Assembly: GCF_030161375.1 (NCBI RefSeq)
Contig: NZ_BSSQ01000006.1
Span: 62,001-126,000 of the forward strand
Reading direction: 5' to 3'
DNA: 64,000 nucleotides
Source of the DNA: Paenibacillus glycanilyticus
GTDB lineage: Bacteria > Bacillota > Bacilli > Paenibacillales > Paenibacillaceae
Made by a program: the position numbers and the translations under genes. Below are positions 1 to 8,893 of the stretch, piece by piece (positions within the stretch are counted from its first letter, which is position 1; each line of letters starts with the position of its first letter). Below the pieces are notes generated by a model, which saw only the letters and a program-made list of their open reading frames with translations, had not been told where the DNA came from and made no database searches.

Positions 1-1
1 C

Positions 2-952
2 AAAGATCGCCGTAAGGAGTTAGCGATCCAAACGCTAGAAGCGATGCTTGCATCGGGTACCGTTGAAGCGCGGGTGCATGTCGATATCGATCCGGATCTT
101 GGATTATCCCATCTGGAGCTGATGCTTCAATTAAAAGAACAATATGCCTCGCGGATGGCCATTGAGCTCGTTGCCTTTCCGCAGCAAGGTTTGCTCCGTT
201 CCCATTCAACCCCTTATATCCGGGAAGCGCTCCGTATGGGCGCCGATCTGGTTGGCGGGGTCGACCCGGCTGGCGTTGACCGCAATGTCGAACGTTCGCT
301 CGCGACCATGTTTGAGCTGGCGGCGGAGTTTGATAAGCGAATCGATCTTCATCTGCACGACCCCGGACATCTTGGCGTATACACGATTGAAAAAATGCTG
401 GACTATACCGCTGAAGCGTCTATGCAAGGCAAAGTAACCGTCAGTCACGCTTACGGCCTTGGCGAAGTAGACCCGTCAGTTGTAGCCGAGCTGGGCAGCC
501 GAATGGCCGCTGCGGAGCTGGATCTGACAACAAGCGTCCCGTTTGATACCGCGATGCCGCCGGTACCGCTGCTTGCCAAACAAGGGGTGAAAATATCGCT
601 GGCGACGGATCACACCGGACTGGACGCGTGGACGCCGTACGGCAATCCGGATATTTTGCGGCGCGGCAGGCTACTCGCCGAGAAGTACATCTGGAATGAC
701 GACTTGCGAATGTCATCGGTATTTGAGTGGATGTCCCGCGGCTCGCTGGAGTTGCAAGCGGGTGACGCAGCGGACTTTATTCTGGTGGAGGCGCTTAATG
801 TCCCGCATGCCTTGGCGACTATGGCACAGCGGCAGCTGGTCTGCAAAGCGGGCGTGCCGGTAGCCGGCAGCTTATTGCAAGAAAACGGCAGGAGAGCCGC
901 TTGGATGAACATACCGAAAGGGGAGCGAATGGCCGATGACTACAACGATTGA
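2..952 (+). CDS. Cytosine-deaminase-like amidohydrolase (5' end outside window)
   Basis: Metal-dependent amidohydrolase resembling CodA-type cytosine deaminases; probably hydrolyses an amino or amide group on a nucleobase or related ring in the cytoplasm. The frame is open to the first base, and 14 codons precede the first ATG (44) and read smoothly into the family pattern, so the true start and the N-terminal metal-binding HxH lie upstream. Visible family motifs are ARVHVDID, VAFPQQG, HLHDPGHLG, VSHAYGLG and ATDHTGLDAW, which match the CodA segments carrying the metal ligands and catalytic residues in order. The end overlaps the next gene by 17 bases, so it is translated with an ABC importer. 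The substrate is not fixed by sequence; pyrimidine-like is inferred from the transporter and PucR neighbours. Confidence 0.85.
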   Translation, partial: KDRRKELAIQTLEAMLASGTVEARVHVDIDPDLGLSHLELMLQLKEQYASRMAIELVAFPQQGLLRSHSTPYIREALRMGADLVGGVDPAGVDRNVERSLATMFELAAEFDKRIDLHLHDPGHLGVYTIEKMLDYTAEASMQGKVTVSHAYGLGEVDPSVVAELGSRMAAAELDLTTSVPFDTAMPPVPLLAKQGVKISLATDHTGLDAWTPYGNPDILRRGRLLAEKYIWNDDLRMSSVFEWMSRGSLELQAGDAADFILVEALNVPHALATMAQRQLVCKAGVPVAGSLLQENGRRAAWMNIPKGERMADDYND

Positions 953-1694
953 TAGAAAGACAGCTACCGAGGCAGCGGAGGCGATCCGAATTCAGGACGC
1001 TGGCAAACAATACGAGAATGGCACCTTGGCTCTAAGCAATATTCATCTATCCGTTCATGAAGGAGAATTCGTCTCCCTCGTTGGTCCTTCGGGCTGCGGG
1101 AAATCCACGCTCTTGCGCATTATGGCGGGACTTGATCAGGCTACTTCGGGTAAGGTGCAAATTCAAAGCGAGCAAGCGAGTTTTGTGTTCCAGGAAGCGA
1201 ACTTAATGCCTTGGCGTACAGTGGTGGCCAACGTTGCCTTACCTTTGGAAATAAGCGGCGTATCCGCCGCGGAACGCAAGCAACGCGCCCTTGCCGCGCT
1301 GGAGAAGGTCGGATTAACCGCTCACGCCGACAGCTATCCCCGGCAGTTGTCCGGCGGAATGAAGATGCGGGTATCCATTGCCCGCGCGTTAGTGTCGGAG
1401 CCAAAGCTGCTGTTCATGGATGAACCGTTTGGCGCGCTTGACGAGATGACGCGCCACCGGCTGCATGAAGAATTGCTGAACATCTGGATGAATTCCAATC
1501 TGACGATTGTATTTGTCACGCATAGCGTGTTCGAGGCGGTGTATCTGTCGGGCCGGGTCGTAGCCATGGAGGCGCATCCGGGAACAATCAAGCAGATTAT
1601 TCCGATTGAAGAATCTTATCCGCGTACGAATGCCTTCATGACCTCTCCGCAATTCGGGGAGAAGGTTCGGGAGATCACCAATACGTTAACCTAA
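936..1694 (+). CDS. ABC transporter ATP-binding protein, SsuB/TauB type
   Basis: ATPase of a nitrate/sulfonate/pyrimidine-precursor type importer; powers uptake at the inner face of the membrane. Complete at 252 residues: Walker A GPSGCGKST at 50-58, Q-loop near 86, signature LSGGM at 138-142, Walker B LLFMDE at 158-163, and the switch His at about 196. It starts inside the amidohydrolase 3' end (17-base overlap) and is followed after 24 bases by the permease, so the four genes form one operon. The family includes sulfonate, taurine, nitrate and thiamine-precursor systems; the amidohydrolase neighbour favours a nitrogenous ring compound, by inference. Confidence 0.92.
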   Translation: MTTTIDRKTATEAAEAIRIQDAGKQYENGTLALSNIHLSVHEGEFVSLVGPSGCGKSTLLRIMAGLDQATSGKVQIQSEQASFVFQEANLMPWRTVVANVALPLEISGVSAAERKQRALAALEKVGLTAHADSYPRQLSGGMKMRVSIARALVSEPKLLFMDEPFGALDEMTRHRLHEELLNIWMNSNLTIVFVTHSVFEAVYLSGRVVAMEAHPGTIKQIIPIEESYPRTNAFMTSPQFGEKVREITNTLT

Positions 1695-1718
1695 TGGACC
1701 GGAAAGAGGTGGAGAGCG

Positions 1719-2594
1719 ATGATACAAGCAAACGGACAGGTTTCGAAAGCGGTTGTGACGGCGCGAGCGCAGGAAGGTACTTCTTCTCCCGTGCGTAAGA
1801 AGAAGAACCGTTCGCTCCTGTACAAAACGATTACCCCAATCGCTTTTATAATAATTCTGATCGGCCTCTGGCAGCTTGGAGTTCGAGTCTTCGAGACGCC
1901 GAAATATTTGCTGCCGGCACCGTCCGATATATGGAAGGCAACCCTTAAGGGATTCCCGGATTTGATGCAGGCGGCGGGCAACACGTTTATTGCGGCATTG
2001 TTTGGTTTTCTTCTTAGCGTCGTGCTTGGTACGGCGGTTGCGCTGCTCATGATGGCGTCCAAATGGATTCGATGGGGCATTCAGCCTTACGCGGTTGTGC
2101 TGCAGACGATTCCGGTCGTTGCGATCGCTCCTTTAGTCGTCATCTGGCTGGGGCCGGGAATGAATTCGATTGTGTTCATCTCCCTCATCGTTGCGATCTT
2201 CCCGATCATCTCCAATACGAATCTGGGATTGTCGTCGACGGACCGCAACCTGATGCAGCTCATGCAGATGTATAAGTCCAGTACTTGGACGATGACGTGG
2301 AAGCTGCGGTTCCCGTACGCTCTCCCGTATATGCTTGGCGGCATGAAAATCTCAAGCGGCATGGCGGTCATCGGCGCCATTATCGGAGAATTCGTAGCCG
2401 GCATTGGCGGCGGAAAGGGCGGACTTGGCATGGCGATCACCTCGGCGGCCGTGCAGATGCAAACCTCGTTCCTGTTCGCTTGCACGATTGCGGCTTCGCT
2501 GCTCGGCATGGCATTTTACTTAACCGTCGCCGCGATTTCCCATTACTCCTTGCGTCACTGGCATGAATCGGCGATTCGTTCCGACAATGAATAG
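1719..2594 (+). CDS. ABC transporter permease, SsuC/TauC type
   Basis: Membrane subunit of the importer, 291 residues with a charged N-terminal tail (to about 38) and about six hydrophobic helices. The cytoplasmic coupling segment typical of binding-protein-dependent permeases lies around 185-210. The ATG follows a purine-rich site (AGAGGTGGAGAG). It is 34 bases from the binding-protein gene. The dedicated ATPase and permease are each present once, so the active transporter would be a homodimeric pore with two ATPases. Confidence 0.92.
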   Translation: MIQANGQVSKAVVTARAQEGTSSPVRKKKNRSLLYKTITPIAFIIILIGLWQLGVRVFETPKYLLPAPSDIWKATLKGFPDLMQAAGNTFIAALFGFLLSVVLGTAVALLMMASKWIRWGIQPYAVVLQTIPVVAIAPLVVIWLGPGMNSIVFISLIVAIFPIISNTNLGLSSTDRNLMQLMQMYKSSTWTMTWKLRFPYALPYMLGGMKISSGMAVIGAIIGEFVAGIGGGKGGLGMAITSAAVQMQTSFLFACTIAASLLGMAFYLTVAAISHYSLRHWHESAIRSDNE

Positions 2595-2628
2595 CTTCAA
2601 TTAAATGATCCTATAGGGGGAAAAGACA

Positions 2629-3624
2629 ATGAAGAAGTCGCTTGTATGGAAGGCCGGAATGATCGCAGCAGTAGCGGTATCCTTAACCGCTTGTTCCAGC
2701 AATGGTGGGAATAGCGCCGCTTTCTCGCCGGAAAAACCCGCAAAAGTCATTCAGCAAATGAGCTGGTTCGCGCAGCCGGAGATGGGCGGACACTTTGCGG
2801 CTTTGTCCGGAGACATCTACAAGAACGCCGGTCTGGACGTTACGATTCAGCAAGGCGGTCCCCAAATTTCCAACGTGCAGCTAGTCGCGTCCGGTAAAGT
2901 CGACTTCGCCATGTCGCAGGCGGATGAAGTGATTTTGGCCAGACAGGAAGGCATTCCGGTTGTGGCAATTTACGCGGATCTGCAGACCAACCCTCAAAAC
3001 CTGATTTTCCATAAAGGATCCGGCATTAACAAAATCGAAGATCTAAACGGCCATAACGTCTACGTTGCAACGGGCTTCCCGTATTGGCAGTACCTCGCCT
3101 ACAAATATAAGCTGAATGACGTGCAGGTGCAGACGTACAACGGTTCCTTGTCCGGATTTGTGGCGGATGACAAAGCCGTGCAGCAAGGGTACGCGACTAA
3201 CGAGCCGTTTGTGTTGAAGGAGCAAGGTGTGGATGTAGACTGGTTCCTGAACGCGGATCTGGGCTACAATCCTTACGGCAACGTCGTTATTACGACCGAG
3301 AAAATGATTAAGGAAAATCCGGAGCTCATCAAAGCTTATCTGAAGGCAACAACCGAAGGCTGGGATTATTACTACGAGCATGGCGATGAAGTGAACAAGG
3401 TCATCAACAGTTACAACAAGGATTACGCTCTTGACCATCTCGCTTATGCGCAAGGCGTGGCGAAGGACTTTGTGTTTGGCGGCGATGCTGTGGAGCACGG
3501 AACGGGCTACATGTCCGAGGATCGCTGGACAACGCTGCTGGGCCAGATGAAGGAAGCGGGTCTTGTGACGAAGGATATGAAGGCGGACGAATTTTATACG
3601 AATGAGTTTTTGCCGAAAAAATAA
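2629..3624 (+). CDS. NMT1/THI5-like substrate-binding lipoprotein
   Basis: Extracytoplasmic binding lipoprotein for the upstream importer, 331 residues. A signal peptide ends in the lipobox LTAC with the acylated Cys at 22. The mature part has features of the NMT1/THI5 and SsuA group: an early QMSWFAQPE segment, GGPQISNVQLVASGKVDF, and VATGFPYWQYLAYKY. The ligand pocket cannot be read by eye, but this family binds sulfonates, nitrate, pyrimidines such as HMP analogues, or riboflavin-like rings. A strong hairpin terminator follows directly, marking the end of the operon. Confidence 0.9.
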   Translation: MKKSLVWKAGMIAAVAVSLTACSSNGGNSAAFSPEKPAKVIQQMSWFAQPEMGGHFAALSGDIYKNAGLDVTIQQGGPQISNVQLVASGKVDFAMSQADEVILARQEGIPVVAIYADLQTNPQNLIFHKGSGINKIEDLNGHNVYVATGFPYWQYLAYKYKLNDVQVQTYNGSLSGFVADDKAVQQGYATNEPFVLKEQGVDVDWFLNADLGYNPYGNVVITTEKMIKENPELIKAYLKATTEGWDYYYEHGDEVNKVINSYNKDYALDHLAYAQGVAKDFVFGGDAVEHGTGYMSEDRWTTLLGQMKEAGLVTKDMKADEFYTNEFLPKK

Positions 3625-3632
3625 CAAGCGGC

Positions 3633-3660
3633 GGGTTCCTCCAAATGGGGGAGCCCTTTA
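3633..3660 (+). terminator. Rho-independent terminator of the nucleobase-type operon
   Basis: Ten-base-pair stem GGGTTCCTCC / GGGGGAGCCC with an AAAT loop, including two wobble pairs, followed by a short T run. It begins 9 bases after the binding-protein stop. Confidence 0.75.
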
Positions 3661-3736
3661 GCCGTTTCAAGGACGTTATAAGATGATGCTTGCGAAGTAA
3701 GGGTTGCATGCGAAATTCTTGTTGGGAGGGGATACC

Positions 3737-5299
3737 ATGCTGTTAACCGTTGAAGATGCCATGCGCGTTTTTCCGTTGTCCGAAGGCAAGTTAATCGCGG
3801 GTAAAGCGGGGGGCTTGAGGCCGCTCAAAGCCGTTAACATTATTGATGCGCCTGATTTTGTGCAATGGGCCAAAGAAGGGGATATGTTTTTTACGACCGC
3901 TTATGTGTTCAAAGACTCCGTAGAAGAAGCGATTGCCACCATACGCAGCCTTCATCAGCGGCAATCCGCCGGACTTGGCATCAAGCTTGGCCGATTCTGG
4001 TCGGAGATGCCCGCCGCCTTGATTGAGGAGGCGGATTCGCTTGGTTTTCCGCTCATTGAGCTGCCTTATCCATTTGCTTTCTCGGACCAGATCAACGGCT
4101 TGCTGCAGGAAGAGATTAATAGAAGCACTCTCTGGCTGAAGCGGGTAGTCGAGAAGCAGAAGAGGCTCATGAATGTTGCCCTCTACCAGAGCAAAACCGA
4201 TAATCCGTTCCAGCGGATCTCCGCGGTGATGGAATACCCGATGGCGATTGTAGGCGGGAGAGGCCATATCCTGTACAACGATACGGCTTGCTCGGAAGGG
4301 GAGCTCATGAGCGAGTGGCCTTGGAAAGCGGAACCGCGGCGCATGACGAGGAACAACCGCCAATTTTACCGGCTGCCGCTTATGCAGGAGGATGAGGGGA
4401 TTGGGTTCGCGATTTTTGTTCTGCCCGCCGAATATATGCCTAAATCCGAAGAGGGCTTATTCCATCAAGCCTCCGAGATGCTGGCTTATTACTTATCTAA
4501 AATGATGGAGAACGGCTCGGACACGTATTGGCACCAGGAGCTTGGCACGATGATCAATCATTATTTGGACGAGGGAACATCGCTGGATACGGTGTTGCAT
4601 CAGGCGGAGAAAGCCGGTGTCCACGTTCTTGAGAATAAATTTGTTTGCGTGTTATGCGCAGCTGAAGAGAATAGGGATTATCTCTTGCAGCCCGCCCGGC
4701 TGAAGGGTGTCCGGCAAGAGCTTGAATTCAATCCGGCGATTCGCGACAAGAGAGGTTATCATGTTCTGACCGACGCCGGTTTATTATCGATCTATCCGGT
4801 ATCCGGTACGGGAACGGTTCAGGCGATCGCCTCCGCGCTTGAAGCCGTAAGTCCAAAGGACGGTCAGCTGCGGTTCGCCTTCAGCACGCCCAAAGATTCT
4901 GCCATCCATCTGGCGGAAGCCTACGGCGAATGCAAGGAAACGATCAAGCTTAGCCGGAAGTTGTATGCGCAGGAGAAAATCCTGCATTTTGATACGATTC
5001 AGATGGCGCATTTATTCCAATACGTTCCGGGGGACAGCATGCGCCAGTATTGCAGGCATGTGCTGGGTCCGCTAATTGATTCCGACACCGCTCAGGCGCA
5101 GGATATGCTGCAGACGCTGGATGCATACGTAACTAACGAAGGTTTGCTTGGGGATACGGCCAAACATCTGTATGTGCACCGGAATACGGTCAGCTACCGG
5201 CTTGAGAAGCTAAGCGAGCTGCTCGGACTGGATTTCAAAAAACCGAACGATTTCATGAAGCTTCGTTTGGCTATATTGTTTTTGCGGATGATGGATTAG
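3737..5299 (+). CDS. PucR-family transcriptional regulator
   Basis: Activator-type regulator, 520 residues. The N-terminal PucR ligand domain (about 1-125) begins LLTVEDAMRVFPLSEGKLIAG; the C-terminal helix-turn-helix (PucR_HTH/HTH_30) contains YVHRNTVSYRLEKLSELLGL near residue 490. An upstream in-frame ATG at 3704 exists, but the site GGGAGGGG at 3724-3731 fits only the ATG at 3737. Family members sense purine catabolites or similar nitrogen compounds, so it probably controls the amidohydrolase and importer just upstream on the same strand. It lies beyond their terminator and so has its own promoter or depends on read-through. Confidence 0.9.
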   Translation: MLLTVEDAMRVFPLSEGKLIAGKAGGLRPLKAVNIIDAPDFVQWAKEGDMFFTTAYVFKDSVEEAIATIRSLHQRQSAGLGIKLGRFWSEMPAALIEEADSLGFPLIELPYPFAFSDQINGLLQEEINRSTLWLKRVVEKQKRLMNVALYQSKTDNPFQRISAVMEYPMAIVGGRGHILYNDTACSEGELMSEWPWKAEPRRMTRNNRQFYRLPLMQEDEGIGFAIFVLPAEYMPKSEEGLFHQASEMLAYYLSKMMENGSDTYWHQELGTMINHYLDEGTSLDTVLHQAEKAGVHVLENKFVCVLCAAEENRDYLLQPARLKGVRQELEFNPAIRDKRGYHVLTDAGLLSIYPVSGTGTVQAIASALEAVSPKDGQLRFAFSTPKDSAIHLAEAYGECKETIKLSRKLYAQEKILHFDTIQMAHLFQYVPGDSMRQYCRHVLGPLIDSDTAQAQDMLQTLDAYVTNEGLLGDTAKHLYVHRNTVSYRLEKLSELLGLDFKKPNDFMKLRLAILFLRMMD

Positions 5300-5387
5300 T
5301 GTGGGCAATCCCGAAGGTTTGGCTGGCGAGAATAAACGTTCAAGGCAAGGCAGTGCTTCCTTTCGACGGGAAGTGGATCGCAATTAG

Positions 5388-5474
5388 CCCGGACATGAAA
5401 TAAGACCCCGTGAGGGTCTTATTTCATGTCCGGGCAGTCAAATTGGAGAGGATAAGACCCCACGGGGGTCTTAT
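5388..5474. repeat. Two related hairpins in the 371-base gap after pucR
   Basis: The first is a perfect 21-bp inverted repeat (5388-5408 with 5414-5434, loop CGTGA). The second, 17 bases later, is a 10-bp stem ATAAGACCCC / GGGGTCTTAT (5452-5461 with 5465-5474, loop ACG). Both share the core AAGACCC/GGGTCTT. The first may serve as a two-way terminator because its stem carries an A/T-rich stretch, but no clean T run follows. The rest of the gap (5300-5670) shows no gene. Confidence 0.7.
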
Positions 5475-5670
5475 TAATCGCTGGCGGCGATAAAAGGCGC
5501 GGAAATGGCAGGTAGACGATGAACTCATGCGGGTGGCCACCTTATATCCGTCTTTTAATAAAAATTAATGGTGCAAGCCTATATCATCCAAAGATATCCG
5601 TTCTTAGATCAACCGCAAAGACCATATATTTGCTGTATAAGCAATAAACAAGTCTTGAGGGGGTATGGAT

Positions 5671-6771
5671 ATGGGGTTACTGCTGTCAGCCCTGCTCGTA
5701 TGCGCCTCGGTTGCGGGATTCGTGTTGTTCCGAAGAAATACGGTTCCCATTAGTAGTAAAGTCCCTCAGCCAAGCCATAAGGTATCCGTCATTATTCCGG
5801 CTAGGAATGAGGAAAGCAATCTGCCGCATCTGCTCCATTCGCTTAAGAATCAGACGGTTCAACCGCTGGAAATCATCGTTGTGGACGATCATTCGGACGA
5901 TCGGACAAGAACGATCGCGGAGAGCTACGGGGTAACGGTGATTGCCAATCCGGACCTCCCTTCGGGCTGGACAGGCAAGAATTGGGCGGTGTGGAACGGT
6001 TATAGGCAAGCGAGCGGCGACCTGTTTGTTTTTCTGGATGCGGATGTAAGGCTTGCGCCTGATGCATTGCGGTCTCTTCTTGCGGCAAGGGAAGAGCAAG
6101 GCGGGGTTGTTTCGGTTGTGCCTTTTCATGTGGCGGAAAAGTTTTACGAGCGGCTGGCGCTCATTCCGAATCTGCTTGGCTTATTTGCCTTTACGTCCCC
6201 AATTGAACGGACAAACCCGGAAAAAGGACTCTACGGTTCCTGCATCCTAGCGACGAGAGAGGATTATGAACAAGCGAAGGGGCATGAAGGCGTCAAAGCG
6301 GAAGTGCTTGATGATCTCAATCTGGGAGCGCGCTTTATCGCGGCAGGTATAAAAGTCACCAATTATATCGGACGAGGAATGGTATCGTTCCGCATGTATC
6401 CGGGGGGAATCAAAAGCGAAATTCAAGGCTTCAGCAAAGGGGCCGTCCTCAGTACCAGCAAGCTTCATATCGGTACGACGCTGCTTGTAGCCGTCTGGCT
6501 GATTGGGCTTATCGCGGCGGAAGCGGCTCCTTTTGTCATCGGAACATCGGCTTTGCTGCCTCTGGCAATCGGTTATGCGGTGTACACGCTCCAAATCTAT
6601 TATTTTGTCCGTTATACGGGACGATTCGGGTTCTGGCTTCCTGCCGTTCATCTGTTAAGCACCATCTTCTTCTTGTACGTAATGCTGTATTCTCTTTATC
6701 AAGTCGTTTTTCTGCGGAGAGTGGCCTGGAAGGGGAGAAGTATTGACGTAGGGGGGCGTGAGAAACCATGA
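5671..6771 (+). CDS. Membrane-anchored family 2 glycosyltransferase
   Basis: Transfers a sugar from a nucleotide donor to a membrane lipid or similar acceptor, 366 residues. An N-terminal helix (1-18) is followed by a GT-A domain with VSVIIPARNEESNL, VVDDHSDD and the metal-binding FLDADVRL; three or four helices close the C terminus. It resembles CrtQ-type transferases of staphyloxanthin synthesis, but no carotenoid desaturase or synthase is present here. Start choice: ATG 5665 is only one base from GAGGGGG (5657-5663), so ATG 5671 at 7 bases is preferred. It overlaps the next gene by 4 bases (ATGA), so the two products probably act in sequence on one lipid. Confidence 0.85.
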   Translation: MGLLLSALLVCASVAGFVLFRRNTVPISSKVPQPSHKVSVIIPARNEESNLPHLLHSLKNQTVQPLEIIVVDDHSDDRTRTIAESYGVTVIANPDLPSGWTGKNWAVWNGYRQASGDLFVFLDADVRLAPDALRSLLAAREEQGGVVSVVPFHVAEKFYERLALIPNLLGLFAFTSPIERTNPEKGLYGSCILATREDYEQAKGHEGVKAEVLDDLNLGARFIAAGIKVTNYIGRGMVSFRMYPGGIKSEIQGFSKGAVLSTSKLHIGTTLLVAVWLIGLIAAEAAPFVIGTSALLPLAIGYAVYTLQIYYFVRYTGRFGFWLPAVHLLSTIFFLYVMLYSLYQVVFLRRVAWKGRSIDVGGREKP

Positions 6772-7370
6772 TCTTCTTATGGACGATAGTCGCTTTTCTC
6801 GCAGGTTCCTGCATGTTCTCGTATTGGATCGGGCGGATGAAACGGCATAATTTGAAAATGTACGGCGACGGAAATCCGGGTGCGATCAACTTGTGGAAGG
6901 CAGCAGGTTTCACGTATGGCGTATGCGGCATAGTGCTGGATTTCGCAAAAGGGTACTTGCCGATGCTCTTGATGCATCACAGCGGCGCGGTTACGGGGTT
7001 TGGCATCCTCATTCCGGCGGCGGCCGCTATTATGGGGCATATGTTCTCGCCGTTTACAGGCTGGAAGGGCGGGAAAGCAATCGCCGTCACGTTTGGCGTA
7101 TGGAGCGGGCTGACCGGCTTTGCGGCTTCGCTGGCTTATGCCATTATTCTGGCGGTATTGTTATCTGCTACGAGGCTAATGAACAAAGGAAAGCCTACCA
7201 CCTCGGAAACGGATGCCTTCCATGTCGTATTGGGAATGCTGCTGCTTGCCATTTATCTGGTGCTGGACAGCTATTCCTGGCCGTACGTGTTGTTTGGCAT
7301 CATTAATTTTCTTCTGCTCGCTTATTCGCACCGCAAGGAACTTACGGCCGTTAAGGATATGAACTATTAA
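6768..7370 (+). CDS. PlsY-like glycerol-3-phosphate acyltransferase family protein
   Basis: Polytopic membrane acyltransferase, 200 residues. It keeps the PlsY landmarks in order: GDGNPGAINLWKAAG (family: GSGNxGATN), then GHMFSPFTGWKGGKAIAV (family: GHxFPxFxxFKGGKG). PlsY transfers acyl groups from acyl-phosphate to glycerol 3-phosphate. The departures (GDG for GSG, AIN for ATN, KAI for KGV) and the coupling to a glycosyltransferase suggest a paralog with a specialised acceptor rather than the housekeeping enzyme; this part is inference. Translationally coupled to the transferase by a 4-base overlap and closed by a shared terminator. Confidence 0.82.
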   Translation: MIFLWTIVAFLAGSCMFSYWIGRMKRHNLKMYGDGNPGAINLWKAAGFTYGVCGIVLDFAKGYLPMLLMHHSGAVTGFGILIPAAAAIMGHMFSPFTGWKGGKAIAVTFGVWSGLTGFAASLAYAIILAVLLSATRLMNKGKPTTSETDAFHVVLGMLLLAIYLVLDSYSWPYVLFGIINFLLLAYSHRKELTAVKDMNY

Positions 7371-7382
7371 TCATACGAATAA

Positions 7383-7436
7383 AAAAAGCCCTTCCGAGCA
7401 GACCCCGATGATAAGGGATGCACGGAAGGGCTTTTT
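7383..7436. terminator. Two-way terminator between convergent genes
   Basis: Fourteen-bp stem AAAAAGCCCTTCCG / CGGAAGGGCTTTTT with a 26-base loop, flanked by A and T runs on both sides. It serves the PlsY-like gene on plus and the Asp-box lipoprotein on minus. Confidence 0.85.
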
Positions 7437-7461
7437 CGAGCGTCTAGCATTTATAGGCTTA

Positions 7462-8751
7462 TTATGCCTGCGGTTTCTTGAACGTAAACGTCTTGTGCCA
7501 GGACTTGCCGCCGTCCGTGGACGTGTACAACACAGCCGGGTTTGTGCCGTCCGTTGCAATAAACCAGATATGGCTTGCGTCAGCCGCTGCCATGTATTGC
7601 GTGCCGAAGCCGGCAAACTCGGACTTGCCGATCGACCAATGCTTGCCGCCGTCCGTCGTTTGCATAATGGTATTAGGCGTATCGCAAGCTTGGCATTGTC
7701 CGCCCATAACCGCCGTTTGAGGGTTTACGACATACAAGGTGCCGGGGCTAGTGCTCTTCATGCCATTCGGGATATTCGCGTCGTCCATGGTGAATCCGGG
7801 AGCTGGTCCGGATCCGGCGCCGTTCTTCACGATAACGGGAGTCCACGTTTTCCCGCCGTCCGTTGTATGGAACAGGGAGTAGGAAATTTGCGTCATGCCG
7901 GCGTCGCCAATTAGCTCGATCCATGCGTCTTTGTCCGCGGTAGAACGGATGATGACTTTGCCCGGTGCGACTTCGGTTTTGCGCGACATAACGGTATCCC
8001 ATGTTTTTCCGCCGTTAGCGGAATGCATGAAGAGCATGCTGCCGTTAACCATTTGCACAGCCCAACCGTTGTTCACGTCGTGGAAGTAAACTTCGTCGAT
8101 TTCTTTGCCTGGCGTTTGAAGTTCGGTCCATGTTTTGCCGCCGTCTTTGGTCATGGCGTTTCCGCTAAATGCGGTTTTGTCGCTTGTGAAATGGAGATAA
8201 CCGCGGTTAGGAACGGTTCCCGCATTTGTCCATGTTTTACCACCGTTTGTGGATTGGATTAGCGTGAGCGATTTGGCGTTCTCGTCGCCAACGGTTGCCC
8301 ATACTTTGCTGCTGCTCAGCGCAAAAATCTGGTTGACCGGCTTATCGCTGGAATATTGCACCTTCCAGTGAGCGCCGCCGTCGTCGGTTCTTGCGATTTG
8401 GCCGTTGCCGGCTACCCAGCCGGACTTGGCGTCCGCAAGCCGAAGGGCCGTAACGTTGCTGATCTGCGCCTCTTGCTCGTTTGTGCTGACCGGCGTCGGA
8501 TTGGAAGAATTGCCGCCACCTGCATTGTCCGTGTTGCCGGGTTGCTGAGAGGAAGTTTCTCCGTCAGGAGAAGAGCTAGGTGTAGTAGTAGAGCCGGAAT
8601 TCGTAGAATTCGAGTTAGAGGGGGAGTTGCTCCCGGTCTCTTCCGTTGCCGGCGTATTGGTAGAATTGTCGTCCGACTTCGAGCAGCCTGCAAGAAGTAG
8701 AGTCACACTGAGCGTCAATAGGAGAATGAGGGTGCTGATTTTTTTAATCAT
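7462..8751 (-). CDS. Asp-box (YCF48/BNR-like) beta-propeller lipoprotein
   Basis: Surface lipoprotein of 429 residues. The signal peptide ends in LLAGC (Cys 23), followed by a Ser/Thr/Asn/Gly-rich linker to about residue 95 that would span the wall. At least seven Asp-box turns of the form S/T-x-(D/N)-G-G-x-x-W can be read (DGGAHW, NGGKTW, DGGKTW, NGGKTW, DGGKTW, DGGKHW, DGGKSW), which fits a seven-bladed propeller like Ycf48/HCF136 or sortilin-type folds. No catalytic sialidase residues are evident, so a binding or assembly role is more likely than an enzyme. The longer frame starts at 8904, but AGGCGGTG before the ATG at 8751 and the signal peptide fix the start there. Confidence 0.85.
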   Translation of the reverse strand: MIKKISTLILLLTLSVTLLLAGCSKSDDNSTNTPATEETGSNSPSNSNSTNSGSTTTPSSSPDGETSSQQPGNTDNAGGGNSSNPTPVSTNEQEAQISNVTALRLADAKSGWVAGNGQIARTDDGGAHWKVQYSSDKPVNQIFALSSSKVWATVGDENAKSLTLIQSTNGGKTWTNAGTVPNRGYLHFTSDKTAFSGNAMTKDGGKTWTELQTPGKEIDEVYFHDVNNGWAVQMVNGSMLFMHSANGGKTWDTVMSRKTEVAPGKVIIRSTADKDAWIELIGDAGMTQISYSLFHTTDGGKTWTPVIVKNGAGSGPAPGFTMDDANIPNGMKSTSPGTLYVVNPQTAVMGGQCQACDTPNTIMQTTDGGKHWSIGKSEFAGFGTQYMAAADASHIWFIATDGTNPAVLYTSTDGGKSWHKTFTFKKPQA

Positions 8752-8893
8752 GATGTCACCGCCTGAATGTTTTATTAGTAATAGCTTAACCTTCCTCTCC
8801 TTAGACGAACCATGTTCGACGAGTGTTGCAGGGAATTTTAGTAATAAAGTAATTTGGGTGAACGGAAGAGGGTGCTGGCACGCAACATCTGTT

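Noticed and set aside
5388..5474. Riboswitch upstream of the glycosyltransferase
   Set aside because: Two simple hairpins without the conserved core of any riboswitch class I know, and about 200 bases from the next start.
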